Assembly: GCF_026013615.1 (NCBI RefSeq)
Contig: NZ_JAPDPI010000020.1
Location: forward strand, 1-64,000
DNA: 64,000 bases
Origin: Plebeiibacterium marinum
GTDB lineage: Bacteria; Bacteroidota; Bacteroidia; Bacteroidales; Marinilabiliaceae
Reading direction: 5' to 3'
The notes below the pieces were generated by a model, which was not told the origin of the DNA, did no database searches, and saw only the letters and a program-made list of their open reading frames with translations. The translations under genes were made by a program, and so were the position numbers. Shown one piece after another: positions 16,874-25,092 of the stretch (the stretch's first letter is position 1; every line of letters begins with the position of its first letter).

Positions 16874-17270
16874 TGGAGCTGGAGGGTTTCGAACCCTCGT
16901 CCAGTCAAGGAAGCCATATGCTTTCTACATGCTTAGCTTTGACTTAATTTTCGTGCAAAAGCTGGATCAAAGCCACCGACCTTTACCTTATCTTCTAAAA
17001 TTTAAACTTTAACCCGAAGAAAATTAAAGTCGATTCCCGATTTACTTGCACCTCACTATCAGACCGCTTCAGGACGTTAGCATCTGGGAGATGTCTTGTT
17101 CCAGTATCTAATACCAGAATAAAGCCTATCTACTATACTTCGATTAAGCTGCAAGAGCGTAGTTATTTTCGCCAATTAAAAAGTTGAAACCCGAGATTAA
17201 AGAGCCGGAATTCCTGAGCTCTGCATGCTTACATACCACTTTCACCTGCTGTCGAATCCAAGTCAGCCCC
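16874..17270 (-). ncRNA. ssrA: Transfer-messenger RNA (tmRNA)
   Basis: A 397-nt tmRNA that rescues stalled ribosomes and tags their products for proteolysis. The 5' GGGGCTG pairs with 3' CAGCTCC (discriminator A) to form the acceptor stem. The 3' T-arm GAGGGTTCGAAACCCTC precedes it. The 5' segment GACTTGGATTCGACAG matches the conserved tRNA-like domain. The internal reading frame (17173 down to 17144) encodes GENNYALAA then TAA, giving the tag (A)GENNYALAA typical of Bacteroidota. No CCA is encoded. A TATTTTTG promoter lies within the 3' end of the upstream nuclease gene. Confidence 0.95.
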
Positions 17271-17285
17271 TTGTGATAAGGAATG

Positions 17286-17319
17286 CAAAAATATAAATTT
17301 ATTTTGATGCTGTGACAAA
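17286..17319 (-). promoter_or_regulatory. tmRNA promoter
   Basis: Reading leftward, TTTG (17319-17316) is followed after 22 bp by TATTTTTG (17293-17286), near the Bacteroidota consensus. It starts transcription about 10 nt before mature tmRNA and overlaps the end of the ERCC4-like gene. Confidence 0.55.
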
Positions 17320-17949
17320 ATCTTTAATTCTTTTGGCCTTTTCCTTTCCTATTCCTTCAATTGTTTCTAATTCAGATGTTGATGCTGTAATTACTTTTTC
17401 CAAACAACCAAAATGGTTTAACAATTCCTTTGCTGATTTTGGGCCTATTGTTGGTAAACCCTGTAAAAAATACAATTGCTTTCTAATTAATGATTTAGGT
17501 CTATATCCCTTTCTGCTGTATTCGTCTTTGCTTTTTATGTTCTGCTCAGCCAACAGCAATAATAATTTGGCAGAATCCTCAACACTTGAAGAATAATTTA
17601 TTGGAATACCCCATGACATGGATACCGAAACTAAAGCGCCACGTATAGCTTCTCTTGAAATTTGATGTGTGGTATTATATGGGTTTCCTTCTATTAATAT
17701 CATTGGGTTATAACAACTTTTTTTAAGATTAGCACACTGAACAAAAAGACGGTTTTGAATTAGGGTACTAACAAAATCATCCTTTGTTTTGCGTTCTATA
17801 ATTATGTTGTTATTAATTATAAAATCTCCAGATTTTAGTGTGTCTATTTCCACTTTGCATCCCATATCTTCCAACACCTTATTAATCCCAGACCTTTGCT
17901 CTCTGTGATCAATTATAATTAAAGCCTTATTTGTTTGATTATAATTCAT
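17299..17949 (-). CDS. XPF/ERCC4-type nuclease with helix-hairpin-helix domain
   Basis: A 216-residue stand-alone structure-specific nuclease. The ERCC4 domain shows the catalytic pattern GDF…ERK…DDF (GDFIINNNIIIERKTKDDF, about 41-59) and an upstream IIIDHREQRSG. Residues about 155-215 form tandem helix-hairpin-helix motifs (LPTIGPKSAKELLNHFG; IEGIGKEKAKRIKDF) that grip DNA. This is the architecture of archaeal/eukaryotic XPF and Hef without the helicase, which cut 3' flaps or forked DNA. Bacterial copies are uncommon, and repair is the likely role. All motif residues are present. The tmRNA promoter overlaps its end. Confidence 0.88.
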   Translation of the reverse strand: MNYNQTNKALIIIDHREQRSGINKVLEDMGCKVEIDTLKSGDFIINNNIIIERKTKDDFVSTLIQNRLFVQCANLKKSCYNPMILIEGNPYNTTHQISREAIRGALVSVSMSWGIPINYSSSVEDSAKLLLLLAEQNIKSKDEYSRKGYRPKSLIRKQLYFLQGLPTIGPKSAKELLNHFGCLEKVITASTSELETIEGIGKEKAKRIKDFVTASK

Positions 17950-18170
17950 TTTTATTTATTCTAGACTCAAACAGAATAAATATAGCTCATATTAAGTATT
18001 CAACCAAAACATTCAGCTATAGGCATATAGAATATTCTAAGATAATTCGTTATTTACCAGAAGACATGTCATTCCTTGTAAAAAAATAAAAACGGTTAAA
18101 GATACCAAGAAGTAATGCTTTTTTTAAATAGCCAAGTTTACAAAACAATCACTTTTACATTTTTTTTCAA

Positions 18171-18953
18171 TTATATACTAATTACCATCCCAGTTTTGAC
18201 CTGTTCTATTTTAAAATGTTCATAAAATGCCGCCAAAGCCGGTAAAGCTGTACAGTGTGTGGGATATATATTTTTAATACCCTCACGCTTTAAATGGCTT
18301 ATGGTTTGTTGCGTTTGCTTGTTATTGTGCTTTAAATGAAAGCCACCAATAACCCCTGATACTTTTGAAATTCCTGTTGTTTTTTTTGCATACTCTACAA
18401 TATTGCAGATACCAGAATGAGAACACCCTGTAACAATAACCAATTCATTGTCCTGAATAAAAACCAAGGCTGAATCATCAGGAACAAAATCTGGCTCATG
18501 CCTTTCATTTTCAAAGGGAGTGGCTTTAGCTTCAAAATCGTTTAGCCGGGGAATACTACCCATAAAAAGTACATTTTTAGCAATTTGATAAGGTTTTGAT
18601 GATAGAATTAAATCAAACTTTTGTTCCAGTTCTTTTTTCGTCATTGGCAAACCAATATCCTGCGTTCCTCCTACCCTGTATCTTTTTATAAAAGCATCAG
18701 GATGTGTTATCAGTTTTTTACCTGTAATATACTCTAGTCCACCACCGTGGTCCCAATGGCCATGACTAAGGACTACAAAATCCACTTTGTTTTTTAGATC
18801 CAGGTTCATTTTGGTTGCATTCTTCAAAAACACATCGCTATGCCCTGTGTCAAGTAGTATATTTATACCCAAGAATTCAATTAAATATGATAATCCATGC
18901 TCTGCTAAATAGGAGCCTCCTGCTGTGTTTTCAGATAATATGGTAATTTGCAT
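18171..18953 (-). CDS. MBL-fold metallo-hydrolase
   Basis: A 260-residue metallo-beta-lactamase-fold protein. Metal ligands are clear in LSHGHWDHGGG (about 62-72), with a downstream GCSHSGICNIV (about 175-185) and a late GGFHLKHNN (about 203-211). The layout (DTGHSDVFLKNA near 36) matches the family annotated as 7,8-dihydropterin-6-yl-methyl-4-(beta-D-ribofuranosyl)aminobenzene-5'-phosphate synthase-like, common in anaerobes. The true substrate is unknown. A DUF5320 gene lies 65 bp upstream in the same orientation, a pairing also seen near iron-molybdenum-cofactor-type proteins, so an iron or cofactor link is plausible. Confidence 0.83.
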   Translation of the reverse strand: MQITILSENTAGGSYLAEHGLSYLIEFLGINILLDTGHSDVFLKNATKMNLDLKNKVDFVVLSHGHWDHGGGLEYITGKKLITHPDAFIKRYRVGGTQDIGLPMTKKELEQKFDLILSSKPYQIAKNVLFMGSIPRLNDFEAKATPFENERHEPDFVPDDSALVFIQDNELVIVTGCSHSGICNIVEYAKKTTGISKVSGVIGGFHLKHNNKQTQQTISHLKREGIKNIYPTHCTALPALAAFYEHFKIEQVKTGMVISI

Positions 18954-19018
18954 TTTTGTTATTCTTAATGGTCTATTGCCTTATTGGCTTTAACTCCCTT
19001 ATTAATAAGTTAAGCTAG

Positions 19019-19210
19019 TTAAGACATTCCTCCCAAAAGACGCCCCAAACCTCTTCCTCTATTGCGCCCTCTTCCTAGCCCTTTTTCAGATGTTTTATCA
19101 TCAATTGGTTTATCTATATTCTTTTGAAAATCCTGGGTTTTACATTTCCCCATCGCCCTTCCTGTACGAGAGCCTTTACCTTTTGGACCTGTTCCATCAA
19201 ATCTTGGCAT
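19019..19210 (-). CDS. DUF5320-type small Gly/Arg-rich protein
   Basis: A 63-residue protein beginning MPRFDGTGPKGKGSRTGRAMG and ending in a Gly/Arg/Leu-rich tail (GRGRNRGRGLGRLLGG). The DGTGP..GKG…TGR opening is the hallmark of DUF5320. Members often occur beside dinitrogenase iron-molybdenum cofactor family and MBL-fold proteins in anaerobes. Function is unknown. It has an unusually strong Shine-Dalgarno sequence for this phylum, AAAGGAG, 9 nt before the ATG. It precedes the MBL-fold gene in the same direction. Confidence 0.75.
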   Translation of the reverse strand: MPRFDGTGPKGKGSRTGRAMGKCKTQDFQKNIDKPIDDKTSEKGLGRGRNRGRGLGRLLGGMS

Positions 19211-19340
19211 AATGAACTCCTTTCTAATTAAATGAGATTATTCTCACTTCAAAAATAATCAGATTAATTTAAATGCACTAATAATTATTAAAACCTTTTC
19301 CTATTTTTTTCGTCAAACGATATAAAATACTTTGTAAGCG

Positions 19341-19372
19341 TATTGCTGCACAAAGTTCTTTTTATACTTTTG
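19341..19372 (+). promoter_or_regulatory. Promoter of the WecA-like gene
   Basis: TATTG (19341-19345), 19 bp, then TACTTTTG (19365-19372) fit the Bacteroidota promoter. It ends 18 bp before the ATG at 19391 and overlaps a longer in-frame start at 19343, which argues against that start. Confidence 0.6.
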
Positions 19373-19390
19373 TATACACAACATAATAAC

Positions 19391-20488
19391 ATGGATAGTT
19401 TTACACTAAAGTTACTAACTCCTTTTGCAGGGGTATTTTCATTTTTTCTGGTATTTTTATCGATCCCTACTATTTTAAGGGTTGCTGAATCAAAGAACTT
19501 ATACGATGAACCAAACAAAAGGACAGTTCATAAAACAAAAATCCCTACACTTGGCGGGTTAGCCATATTTTTAAGTTTTTTGTTTACCTATTCTATTTTT
19601 GCTGAATGGTTTAGCTTTACTCAAATTCCATTTTTAATACCGGCTTTGCTCATTATTTTTTCTATTGGCATTAAGGATGACATTATGGTAACTGCGCCAA
19701 TGGTAAAGCTTTTTGGACAAATTTTAGCTGCTTTTGTAATAATTGGTTGGGGAGATTTGAGATTTACATCATTACATGGCTTCCTGGGACTTGACCTAAA
19801 CTATATGGTTGGGTTTATGCTTACACTAGTTGTGTTTATCTATATTGTTAATGGTTTTAATTTAATTGATGGTATTGATGGGTTAGCTTCCATATCAGGC
19901 ATTATATCAATTACAGCCTTCTCATTTTGGTTTTATATTAATGGGAATTATCATATTCCAATATTTGGAGCTGCCTTGGTTGGGGCATTATTAGGATTTA
20001 CCTACTTTAATGTTTTCTCAAAAACCCAAAAAATATTTATGGGGGATACAGGTTCATTGTTATTGGGTTTTTTGCTGGCAGTGGCTGCTGTAAAGTTTTG
20101 TGAATTTAACAAACCGGAAAATGCAGATAATTTAAAGTTTGCAATGAATTCGGCACCAGCAGTTGCCATTGGAATTTTGATTGTACCGGTAATAGACACG
20201 CTTCGCATTTTTGTGTACAGAATTTCCAGAGGAAACTCTCCATTTACAGCTGACAAAAACCATATTCACCATAGGATGCTAACCTTAGGTTTTACCCACC
20301 TCCAAATTTCATCAATCATAGGGTTAGTCAATATATTCTTTGTTGTTTTATCTTATTATCTAAGAAACCTGGGTGTTGTAAAGTTGACTATATTTAACCT
20401 GGTACTTGGTTTAGCTTTTTCTTATATACCAGCTATTTTTATTTATAGAAAAAAGAAGAGAATGCTAAAAAATAAACCACTCTTTTAA
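19391..20488 (+). CDS. WecA/MraY-family polyprenyl-phosphate sugar-1-phosphate transferase
   Basis: A 365-residue integral membrane enzyme with about 10-11 TM helices. It moves a sugar-1-phosphate (probably GlcNAc-1-P) from a UDP-sugar to undecaprenyl phosphate, the first step of O-antigen or capsule repeat synthesis. Diagnostic motifs: KDD (about 95-97), NLIDGIDGLA (about 156-165), MGDTGSLLLG (about 216-225) and HIHHRML (about 290-296), which favours WecA over MraY. The ATG at 19391 is preferred over 19343 because a promoter covers the extra codons. The DMT permease gene follows without a gap. Confidence 0.9.
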   Translation: MDSFTLKLLTPFAGVFSFFLVFLSIPTILRVAESKNLYDEPNKRTVHKTKIPTLGGLAIFLSFLFTYSIFAEWFSFTQIPFLIPALLIIFSIGIKDDIMVTAPMVKLFGQILAAFVIIGWGDLRFTSLHGFLGLDLNYMVGFMLTLVVFIYIVNGFNLIDGIDGLASISGIISITAFSFWFYINGNYHIPIFGAALVGALLGFTYFNVFSKTQKIFMGDTGSLLLGFLLAVAAVKFCEFNKPENADNLKFAMNSAPAVAIGILIVPVIDTLRIFVYRISRGNSPFTADKNHIHHRMLTLGFTHLQISSIIGLVNIFFVVLSYYLRNLGVVKLTIFNLVLGLAFSYIPAIFIYRKKKRMLKNKPLF

Positions 20489-21394
20489 TTGATACTGGAA
20501 AAATCAATACTTGGGGAAAGCGCTGCCTTAGCTACTGCTGTTTGTTGGACAATTACAGCAATAGCTTTTGAATTTGCTGGTAAAAAAGTGGGATCACTCC
20601 CCGTAAATCTTATCCGTCTTATTTTTGCATTCTTCATCATTGGTATCTTTTCATATTTTAGAAAAGGATTATTTTTTGCCAGCGATGCATCACTCGAAGC
20701 CTGGATTTGGCTGCCCATTAGTGGAATAATTGGTTTTGTCATTGGAGATCTACTTCTATTTCAAGCCTTTGTTGTTATTGGAGCTCGGGTTTCCATGTTG
20801 ATAATGGCACTCACACCTCCTATTGCTGCTTTTTTTGGATGGTTAATTCTCAATGAGCACATGTCGGCCATTAATTTTATTGGAATGGCAGTTACAATCT
20901 CCGGTATTGCTATGGTTATTTTGGCAAAGGAGCACAGTAAAGGGCCTATTAAAATGAAATACCCTGTTAAAGGTGTGCTGTTGGCTTTTGGTGGGGCTGT
21001 TGGACAAGGATTGGGGCTTGTTTTTTCAAAACTTGGAATGAAAGATTATGACCCTTTTCTGGCAACCCAAATAAGGATACTGGCAGGAATAGCAGGGTTC
21101 TCAGTACTATTCTTTGCTTTGAACAAGTGGAAAAATGTATTTGCAGCCTTTAGAGATAAAAAAGCAATGACGAGTATTTCTATTGGTTCCGTTTTTGGCC
21201 CTTTCCTTGGGGTTTCTCTTTCTTTATTATCCATTCAACATACAACAACAGGAATAGCCTCTACTATTATGGCCATTGTTCCTGTTTTAATAATCATACC
21301 TTCCGTAGTTGTCTTTAAAGAAAGGATCACCCCTAAAGAAATTACCGGAGCTGTTATTGCATTTGTAGGTGTTGTGATGTTTTTTGTTTTCTAA
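20489..21394 (+). CDS. EamA-family DMT permease
   Basis: A 301-residue drug/metabolite-transporter superfamily protein with about ten TM helices in two EamA repeats (about 5-140 and 160-300). The halves end in the similar ITISGIAMVILA-type and TGAVIAFVGVVMFFV stretches. It starts with TTG directly after the stop of the WecA-like gene, suggesting coupled translation. A later start would cut into the first helix. The substrate of such permeases (metabolite or amino-acid export) cannot be read from sequence. It ends 18 bp from the convergent PAP2 gene. Confidence 0.85.
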   Translation: MILEKSILGESAALATAVCWTITAIAFEFAGKKVGSLPVNLIRLIFAFFIIGIFSYFRKGLFFASDASLEAWIWLPISGIIGFVIGDLLLFQAFVVIGARVSMLIMALTPPIAAFFGWLILNEHMSAINFIGMAVTISGIAMVILAKEHSKGPIKMKYPVKGVLLAFGGAVGQGLGLVFSKLGMKDYDPFLATQIRILAGIAGFSVLFFALNKWKNVFAAFRDKKAMTSISIGSVFGPFLGVSLSLLSIQHTTTGIASTIMAIVPVLIIIPSVVVFKERITPKEITGAVIAFVGVVMFFVF

Positions 21395-21412
21395 GACAAG
21401 AGAATGTCCACA

Positions 21413-22255
21413 TTACTGTTTAAAAGTATATTTCAGATGGACCCCCATAAACTGTCCAGCAATAGGCATAAAAGCCAATCCTGTTTCTTTTTTTCTGGAC
21501 TTATGAAGTTCTGGCAATAGAATACCTGCCGCTGCCCCCACACCAAATCCCAATAAAATATCACTCGGAAAATGTTTCATGGCCCGTAAACGATAGTATC
21601 CAACAAGAGCAGGCGGTATGGCTGCAGCCCCATACAAAAAGTACTTTTTATTGCCAATTTCGGGATGCAGATCACTATATACTTTTGCTGCAAAAAAAGT
21701 TCCGCACGCAGCAGTTGAAACATGGCCACTAAAAAAAGAGTTACGGGTTCCTTTTTCAGTCCTTGATGCCAATGCTGCCTCAGGACTATAAGCAACTGGA
21801 CGTGTACGGTTTACCGACATAGCTGTTGATATATACAAGGTACTGTTATAGGCCTGCAACTCAAGATACATCAGCAATATGTCCATCCATTCGTCTCGAA
21901 CCTTTTTGTCCAAACCTATAATACCTGGCAAAAACAACGAAACGTTTAAAAACATATCTGATATTTCATGAGCCCGGTCTTTGTATGAAGCATCTTGCTT
22001 TGTTGCAATTCTATCAAACCACCAAACATCATCCCCATTGAGTTTGTTTACCTGATCGGTCGACAAACCATCCTGATCGCTTAAATAAGAGAATCCATAT
22101 CCCACATTAAACGCATAAGAAGCAGCGGTTAGAGGAATTACTATTGCCTTGTTTACATGGTATAAAGACTCATCGCCTGCTTTCCTTTTTTGTGCTTGAA
22201 TATTGACAACCACTACTACAAATAACAAGAGTATATTTAATATCCTTTTTTTCAT
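21413..22255 (-). CDS. PAP2-family phosphatase
   Basis: About 280 residues from the preferred start. It has the lipid-phosphatase/acid-phosphatase signature: NRTRPVAYSP, FFSGHVSTA and RLRAMKHFPSDILLG, holding the catalytic Arg, His, Arg-His and Asp. Such enzymes dephosphorylate undecaprenyl pyrophosphate or phospholipids at the periplasmic face. The ATG at 22255 gives a clean signal peptide (KKRILNILLLFVVVVVNIQA). An upstream in-frame Met at 22306 adds 17 residues before it and is less likely. Proximity to the WecA-like enzyme is suggestive, but transcription is convergent. Confidence 0.85.
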   Translation of the reverse strand: MKKRILNILLLFVVVVVNIQAQKRKAGDESLYHVNKAIVIPLTAASYAFNVGYGFSYLSDQDGLSTDQVNKLNGDDVWWFDRIATKQDASYKDRAHEISDMFLNVSLFLPGIIGLDKKVRDEWMDILLMYLELQAYNSTLYISTAMSVNRTRPVAYSPEAALASRTEKGTRNSFFSGHVSTAACGTFFAAKVYSDLHPEIGNKKYFLYGAAAIPPALVGYYRLRAMKHFPSDILLGFGVGAAAGILLPELHKSRKKETGLAFMPIAGQFMGVHLKYTFKQ

Positions 22256-22311
22256 TTCCTTATTTTTCTTTTCCAAACAATTGGCGACAAATATAATTCT
22301 TTTCATAAAAA

Positions 22312-22339
22312 AGGCATCTCAAAACTATAAGAGATGCCT
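22312..22339 (-). terminator. Terminator of the AsmA-like gene
   Basis: AGGCATCTC (22312-22320) and GAGATGCCT (22331-22339) form a perfect 9-bp stem with a 10-nt loop. Leftward it runs into six T. It separates the AsmA-like gene from the PAP2 gene. Confidence 0.8.
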
Positions 22340-22395
22340 CTATAAAACATGCTAAATACCTGATTAAAATGTATTTTTAATAATTTGATTAAATA

Positions 22396-24900
22396 TTATT
22401 TTTTCTTTTTCTTACCCAAAGACTTAAAAAAGTCATCCACAGCATTCTTCACATTTTCGTCTTCCAGCACATCTTTAATTACTTTTTCAGCTTCTTTACC
22501 TATTTCTTTTTCAGCCTGTTTAGTGGCTTCCGATAAATCTAATGACATTTTTGGGTCTTTAGCAGTTCCTTTTATTATTACATCAACCATGTAATCAGAA
22601 CCTGAATCCGAAAATCCACTACCTAAAAATCCAAGTGCACCAGCAATATCTTGTCGTGAAACCGGAGTTTTAATGGTGTAATTTAACGATTGATCAAATC
22701 CTTGTTCCCCACTCACTGTTAATTTTTTCCCAAACACTTTGGGCTGAAATGGTTTCACTATGATTTTTCCATCCGCCATAATAAAGTTCACATCAATATC
22801 CTCTGCTTTCATTTTTTTATACTTATCATTATTTAATAAGCTGGCCATGCCATTCAAAACTTTAGAGTTGGATACCTCAATGGCTTTTGAAAACAGGTTT
22901 CCACCACCGGTAATTGATGAAATTACAGGCGACATATGTTCATCAAGTAAACTATTATAATTAAACTTTGCAGATATTTTTCCTTTAGAGCTTTTTGCAA
23001 TCGGCATTAATGAATCAATTACAGAAAACGAATAGGCTGTTTTAGTTAAATCAATGTCGGTAGCTTTAAAAGTAAAATCGGCAAAAGGCTTTTGTATATC
23101 GCGGGTATTATATTGCCCGGCCATAATAATTCTACCTTCCAACAGGTTCATTCCCATTCCATCGAGCTTTATGGCTCCGTCTTTAACAATTATTTTTCCT
23201 TTTGCATCGCGAATAGTCAATTTATCATACAAAATCCTATCAAATGAAGAAATAAATTCAAAATCTATATTTTGCGGAACCTCTACTGTTTGCAATTCAG
23301 TGGTATCTTCTTCTGATTCCACAACTGGCTCCTCAGCAGTCAAAAATTCGTTCACATCCACAAAATTGGAATGATGAGTTAAAACTCCCTTTATAGTTTC
23401 ATCTTTAAATACATAAGGTAGATAATTTTCTACCTTTCCTTTCAATTTAAAATCCGATTTCCCAATGTTACAATCAAACTTTTCCAGAATAATAGCTTTG
23501 GGTGAAAACTTCATCGATGCTGAAGGAATATCTACCGCCTGAGGAAGATCCTTGCTCGCGTAATAAAAATTTTCCAATGTTAAAATCCCATTTGCCTGTA
23601 TATTTTCATAAGCTTCCTCCTCTATTGTTTTCATATCACCATCTACAGAAATATTAGCATCAATAATCCCTTTAATATCAAAACTGTCCAAAGGTATCGC
23701 TTCTTTCAATGAGGCTAAATCTATTTTCCCATACATCCCCCCTTTATAGGTAGCATTGCTTACTGGTGTTTTAACCAAAAATGATGCATCAAAAGGATTT
23801 TTCCCTAATGCAAAATGAAATTTCTTTATTTCGGTTATGGTGTTATCCGGAGATCCTCCCTTGTTATCTACAAGTAAATCAATATTGATATCCTCTATTG
23901 CTTTGGGTAGGTCGGGATATTGTAAATGTCCCTGTTCCACTTTAAAAATCAAATTAAATGCGGGCAGATTATCAGCATCGATGTACACTCCTTTGGTAAC
24001 TGCCTCCAAAGCCAATAACCCTTTGGTCTTTACTCCTTCTATATAGTTTATATAAGCATCAGGTATTAACCCAAGAACAGCATCGAAATCTGTATTTTTA
24101 GTAGCTAGTTTAACATCCAGGCCATATCCCTCTTCGAGCAAGGTTACCGAACCATCAAATGCCAGGTTTAACCTATTAAGCAGCAGGTTGTTTTCTTTAA
24201 AAGTAAACACCATATTATTCAAATCGGCCAACATTTCAGCATCTAATTGAACTTTGAGTCCATTTAAATATTTGATTCCCTCCATTGCTACATCTACCTT
24301 TTCAATAGATGCATTAAGATTTAAATCAGTGGATTCTGCTGAAAAATCACCATTCATTAACATGTTAAAACCATTAATACTGGTATTAAAATCCATTGTG
24401 GCATCATCATAAGCTACCTGGGCATTCCTTATTTCAAAATTATTAAGACTAATAGTAAAATCACCTGAAGACGTCTCTGTTTCTTCAACAGGAGCTTCTT
24501 CAGTGGTTTTCATAATATCCCAGTTTGCAGTTGAATCAGCTAAAACCCTGGCATGAATTACAGGTTGATCCAATAGTATTGTTTCTACCTCTATATTATT
24601 TCCTCCAATGGCGCTCAATAAATCTACCGATAGTAACAATTCTTTAAATAACACAAGTGTATCCCCTTCAAATTGCTGAGTACCAGCTACACTCAAATCT
24701 ATCATACTAACTGAAAGACTCGGAAAATTTTTAAGGAGAGATAATGAAAGTTTTTCCCAATTAACCTGGGCATTCAGTTGTTTATTAATTTCCTTTTTAG
24801 CTATTGTTTCTATTTTTCCTTTCAAGGCTATTGGAGTAATAATTATAACTGCCAGTAACAGTCCAATAACTATCGCAAAAATTTTAAAAAACTTCTTCAT
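22396..24900 (-). CDS. AsmA-family envelope protein
   Basis: An 834-residue protein with one N-terminal TM helix (FFKIFAIVIGLLLAVIIITPIAL) and a long periplasmic beta-rich region, ending in a Lys-rich tail. The N-terminal KKEINKQLNAQVNWEKLSLS and later repeated beta-strand patterns (DGKIIVKPFQPKVFGKKLTVSG) are typical of AsmA/TamB-type proteins that bridge inner and outer membranes and move lipids. A charged stretch near 510-530 (VVESEEDTTELQ) looks like a linker. It has its own promoter-like TAACTTTG and terminator. Confidence 0.85.
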   Translation of the reverse strand: MKKFFKIFAIVIGLLLAVIIITPIALKGKIETIAKKEINKQLNAQVNWEKLSLSLLKNFPSLSVSMIDLSVAGTQQFEGDTLVLFKELLLSVDLLSAIGGNNIEVETILLDQPVIHARVLADSTANWDIMKTTEEAPVEETETSSGDFTISLNNFEIRNAQVAYDDATMDFNTSINGFNMLMNGDFSAESTDLNLNASIEKVDVAMEGIKYLNGLKVQLDAEMLADLNNMVFTFKENNLLLNRLNLAFDGSVTLLEEGYGLDVKLATKNTDFDAVLGLIPDAYINYIEGVKTKGLLALEAVTKGVYIDADNLPAFNLIFKVEQGHLQYPDLPKAIEDINIDLLVDNKGGSPDNTITEIKKFHFALGKNPFDASFLVKTPVSNATYKGGMYGKIDLASLKEAIPLDSFDIKGIIDANISVDGDMKTIEEEAYENIQANGILTLENFYYASKDLPQAVDIPSASMKFSPKAIILEKFDCNIGKSDFKLKGKVENYLPYVFKDETIKGVLTHHSNFVDVNEFLTAEEPVVESEEDTTELQTVEVPQNIDFEFISSFDRILYDKLTIRDAKGKIIVKDGAIKLDGMGMNLLEGRIIMAGQYNTRDIQKPFADFTFKATDIDLTKTAYSFSVIDSLMPIAKSSKGKISAKFNYNSLLDEHMSPVISSITGGGNLFSKAIEVSNSKVLNGMASLLNNDKYKKMKAEDIDVNFIMADGKIIVKPFQPKVFGKKLTVSGEQGFDQSLNYTIKTPVSRQDIAGALGFLGSGFSDSGSDYMVDVIIKGTAKDPKMSLDLSEATKQAEKEIGKEAEKVIKDVLEDENVKNAVDDFFKSLGKKKKK

Positions 24901-24927
24901 GGTTATATCGATATTTTACTTTTATGC

Positions 24928-24935
24928 CAAAGTTA
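24928..24935 (-). promoter_or_regulatory. -7 element of the AsmA-like gene promoter
   Basis: TAACTTTG read leftward matches TAnnTTTG, 28 bp before the start codon. No convincing -33 TTTG was identified. Confidence 0.45.
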
Positions 24936-25036
24936 ATTTATATTATTAAAGGCACTACTTTTTTTTATTGTATTGAATCCGGTAGCGCTTCTTCTCAAAT
25001 AGCATACCATTATTGAGTCTGAATACATTTTAATAA

Positions 25037-25068
25037 TTTTGCCGGATTCATATTAATTCCTATTTTTG
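25037..25068 (+). promoter_or_regulatory. Promoter of the LacI-type regulator
   Basis: TTTTG (25037-25041), 19 bp, then TATTTTTG (25061-25068) is an excellent Bacteroidota promoter. The operator-like CTAAATCGGTTTAG follows immediately at the expected transcription start. Confidence 0.72.
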
Positions 25069-25082
25069 CTAAATCGGTTTAG
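25069..25082. promoter_or_regulatory. LacI-type operator before the regulator gene
   Basis: CTAAATCGGTTTAG has 5-bp inverted arms (CTAAA/TTTAG) around a central CG-containing core, as expected for LacI-family operators. It abuts the -7 element and lies 10 bp before the ATG, so binding would give negative autoregulation. A similar site precedes the kinase gene. Confidence 0.6.
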
Positions 25083-25092
25083 TATAGGCGTA

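Noticed and set aside
16740-17012. 90-residue ORF on the + strand overlapping tmRNA
   Set aside because: It reads antisense through the tmRNA 3' domain and has no coding features. The tmRNA explains the sequence.
19343-19390. Longer N-terminus for the WecA-like protein
   Set aside because: The extra codons overlap a good promoter, and the conserved protein starts at 19391.
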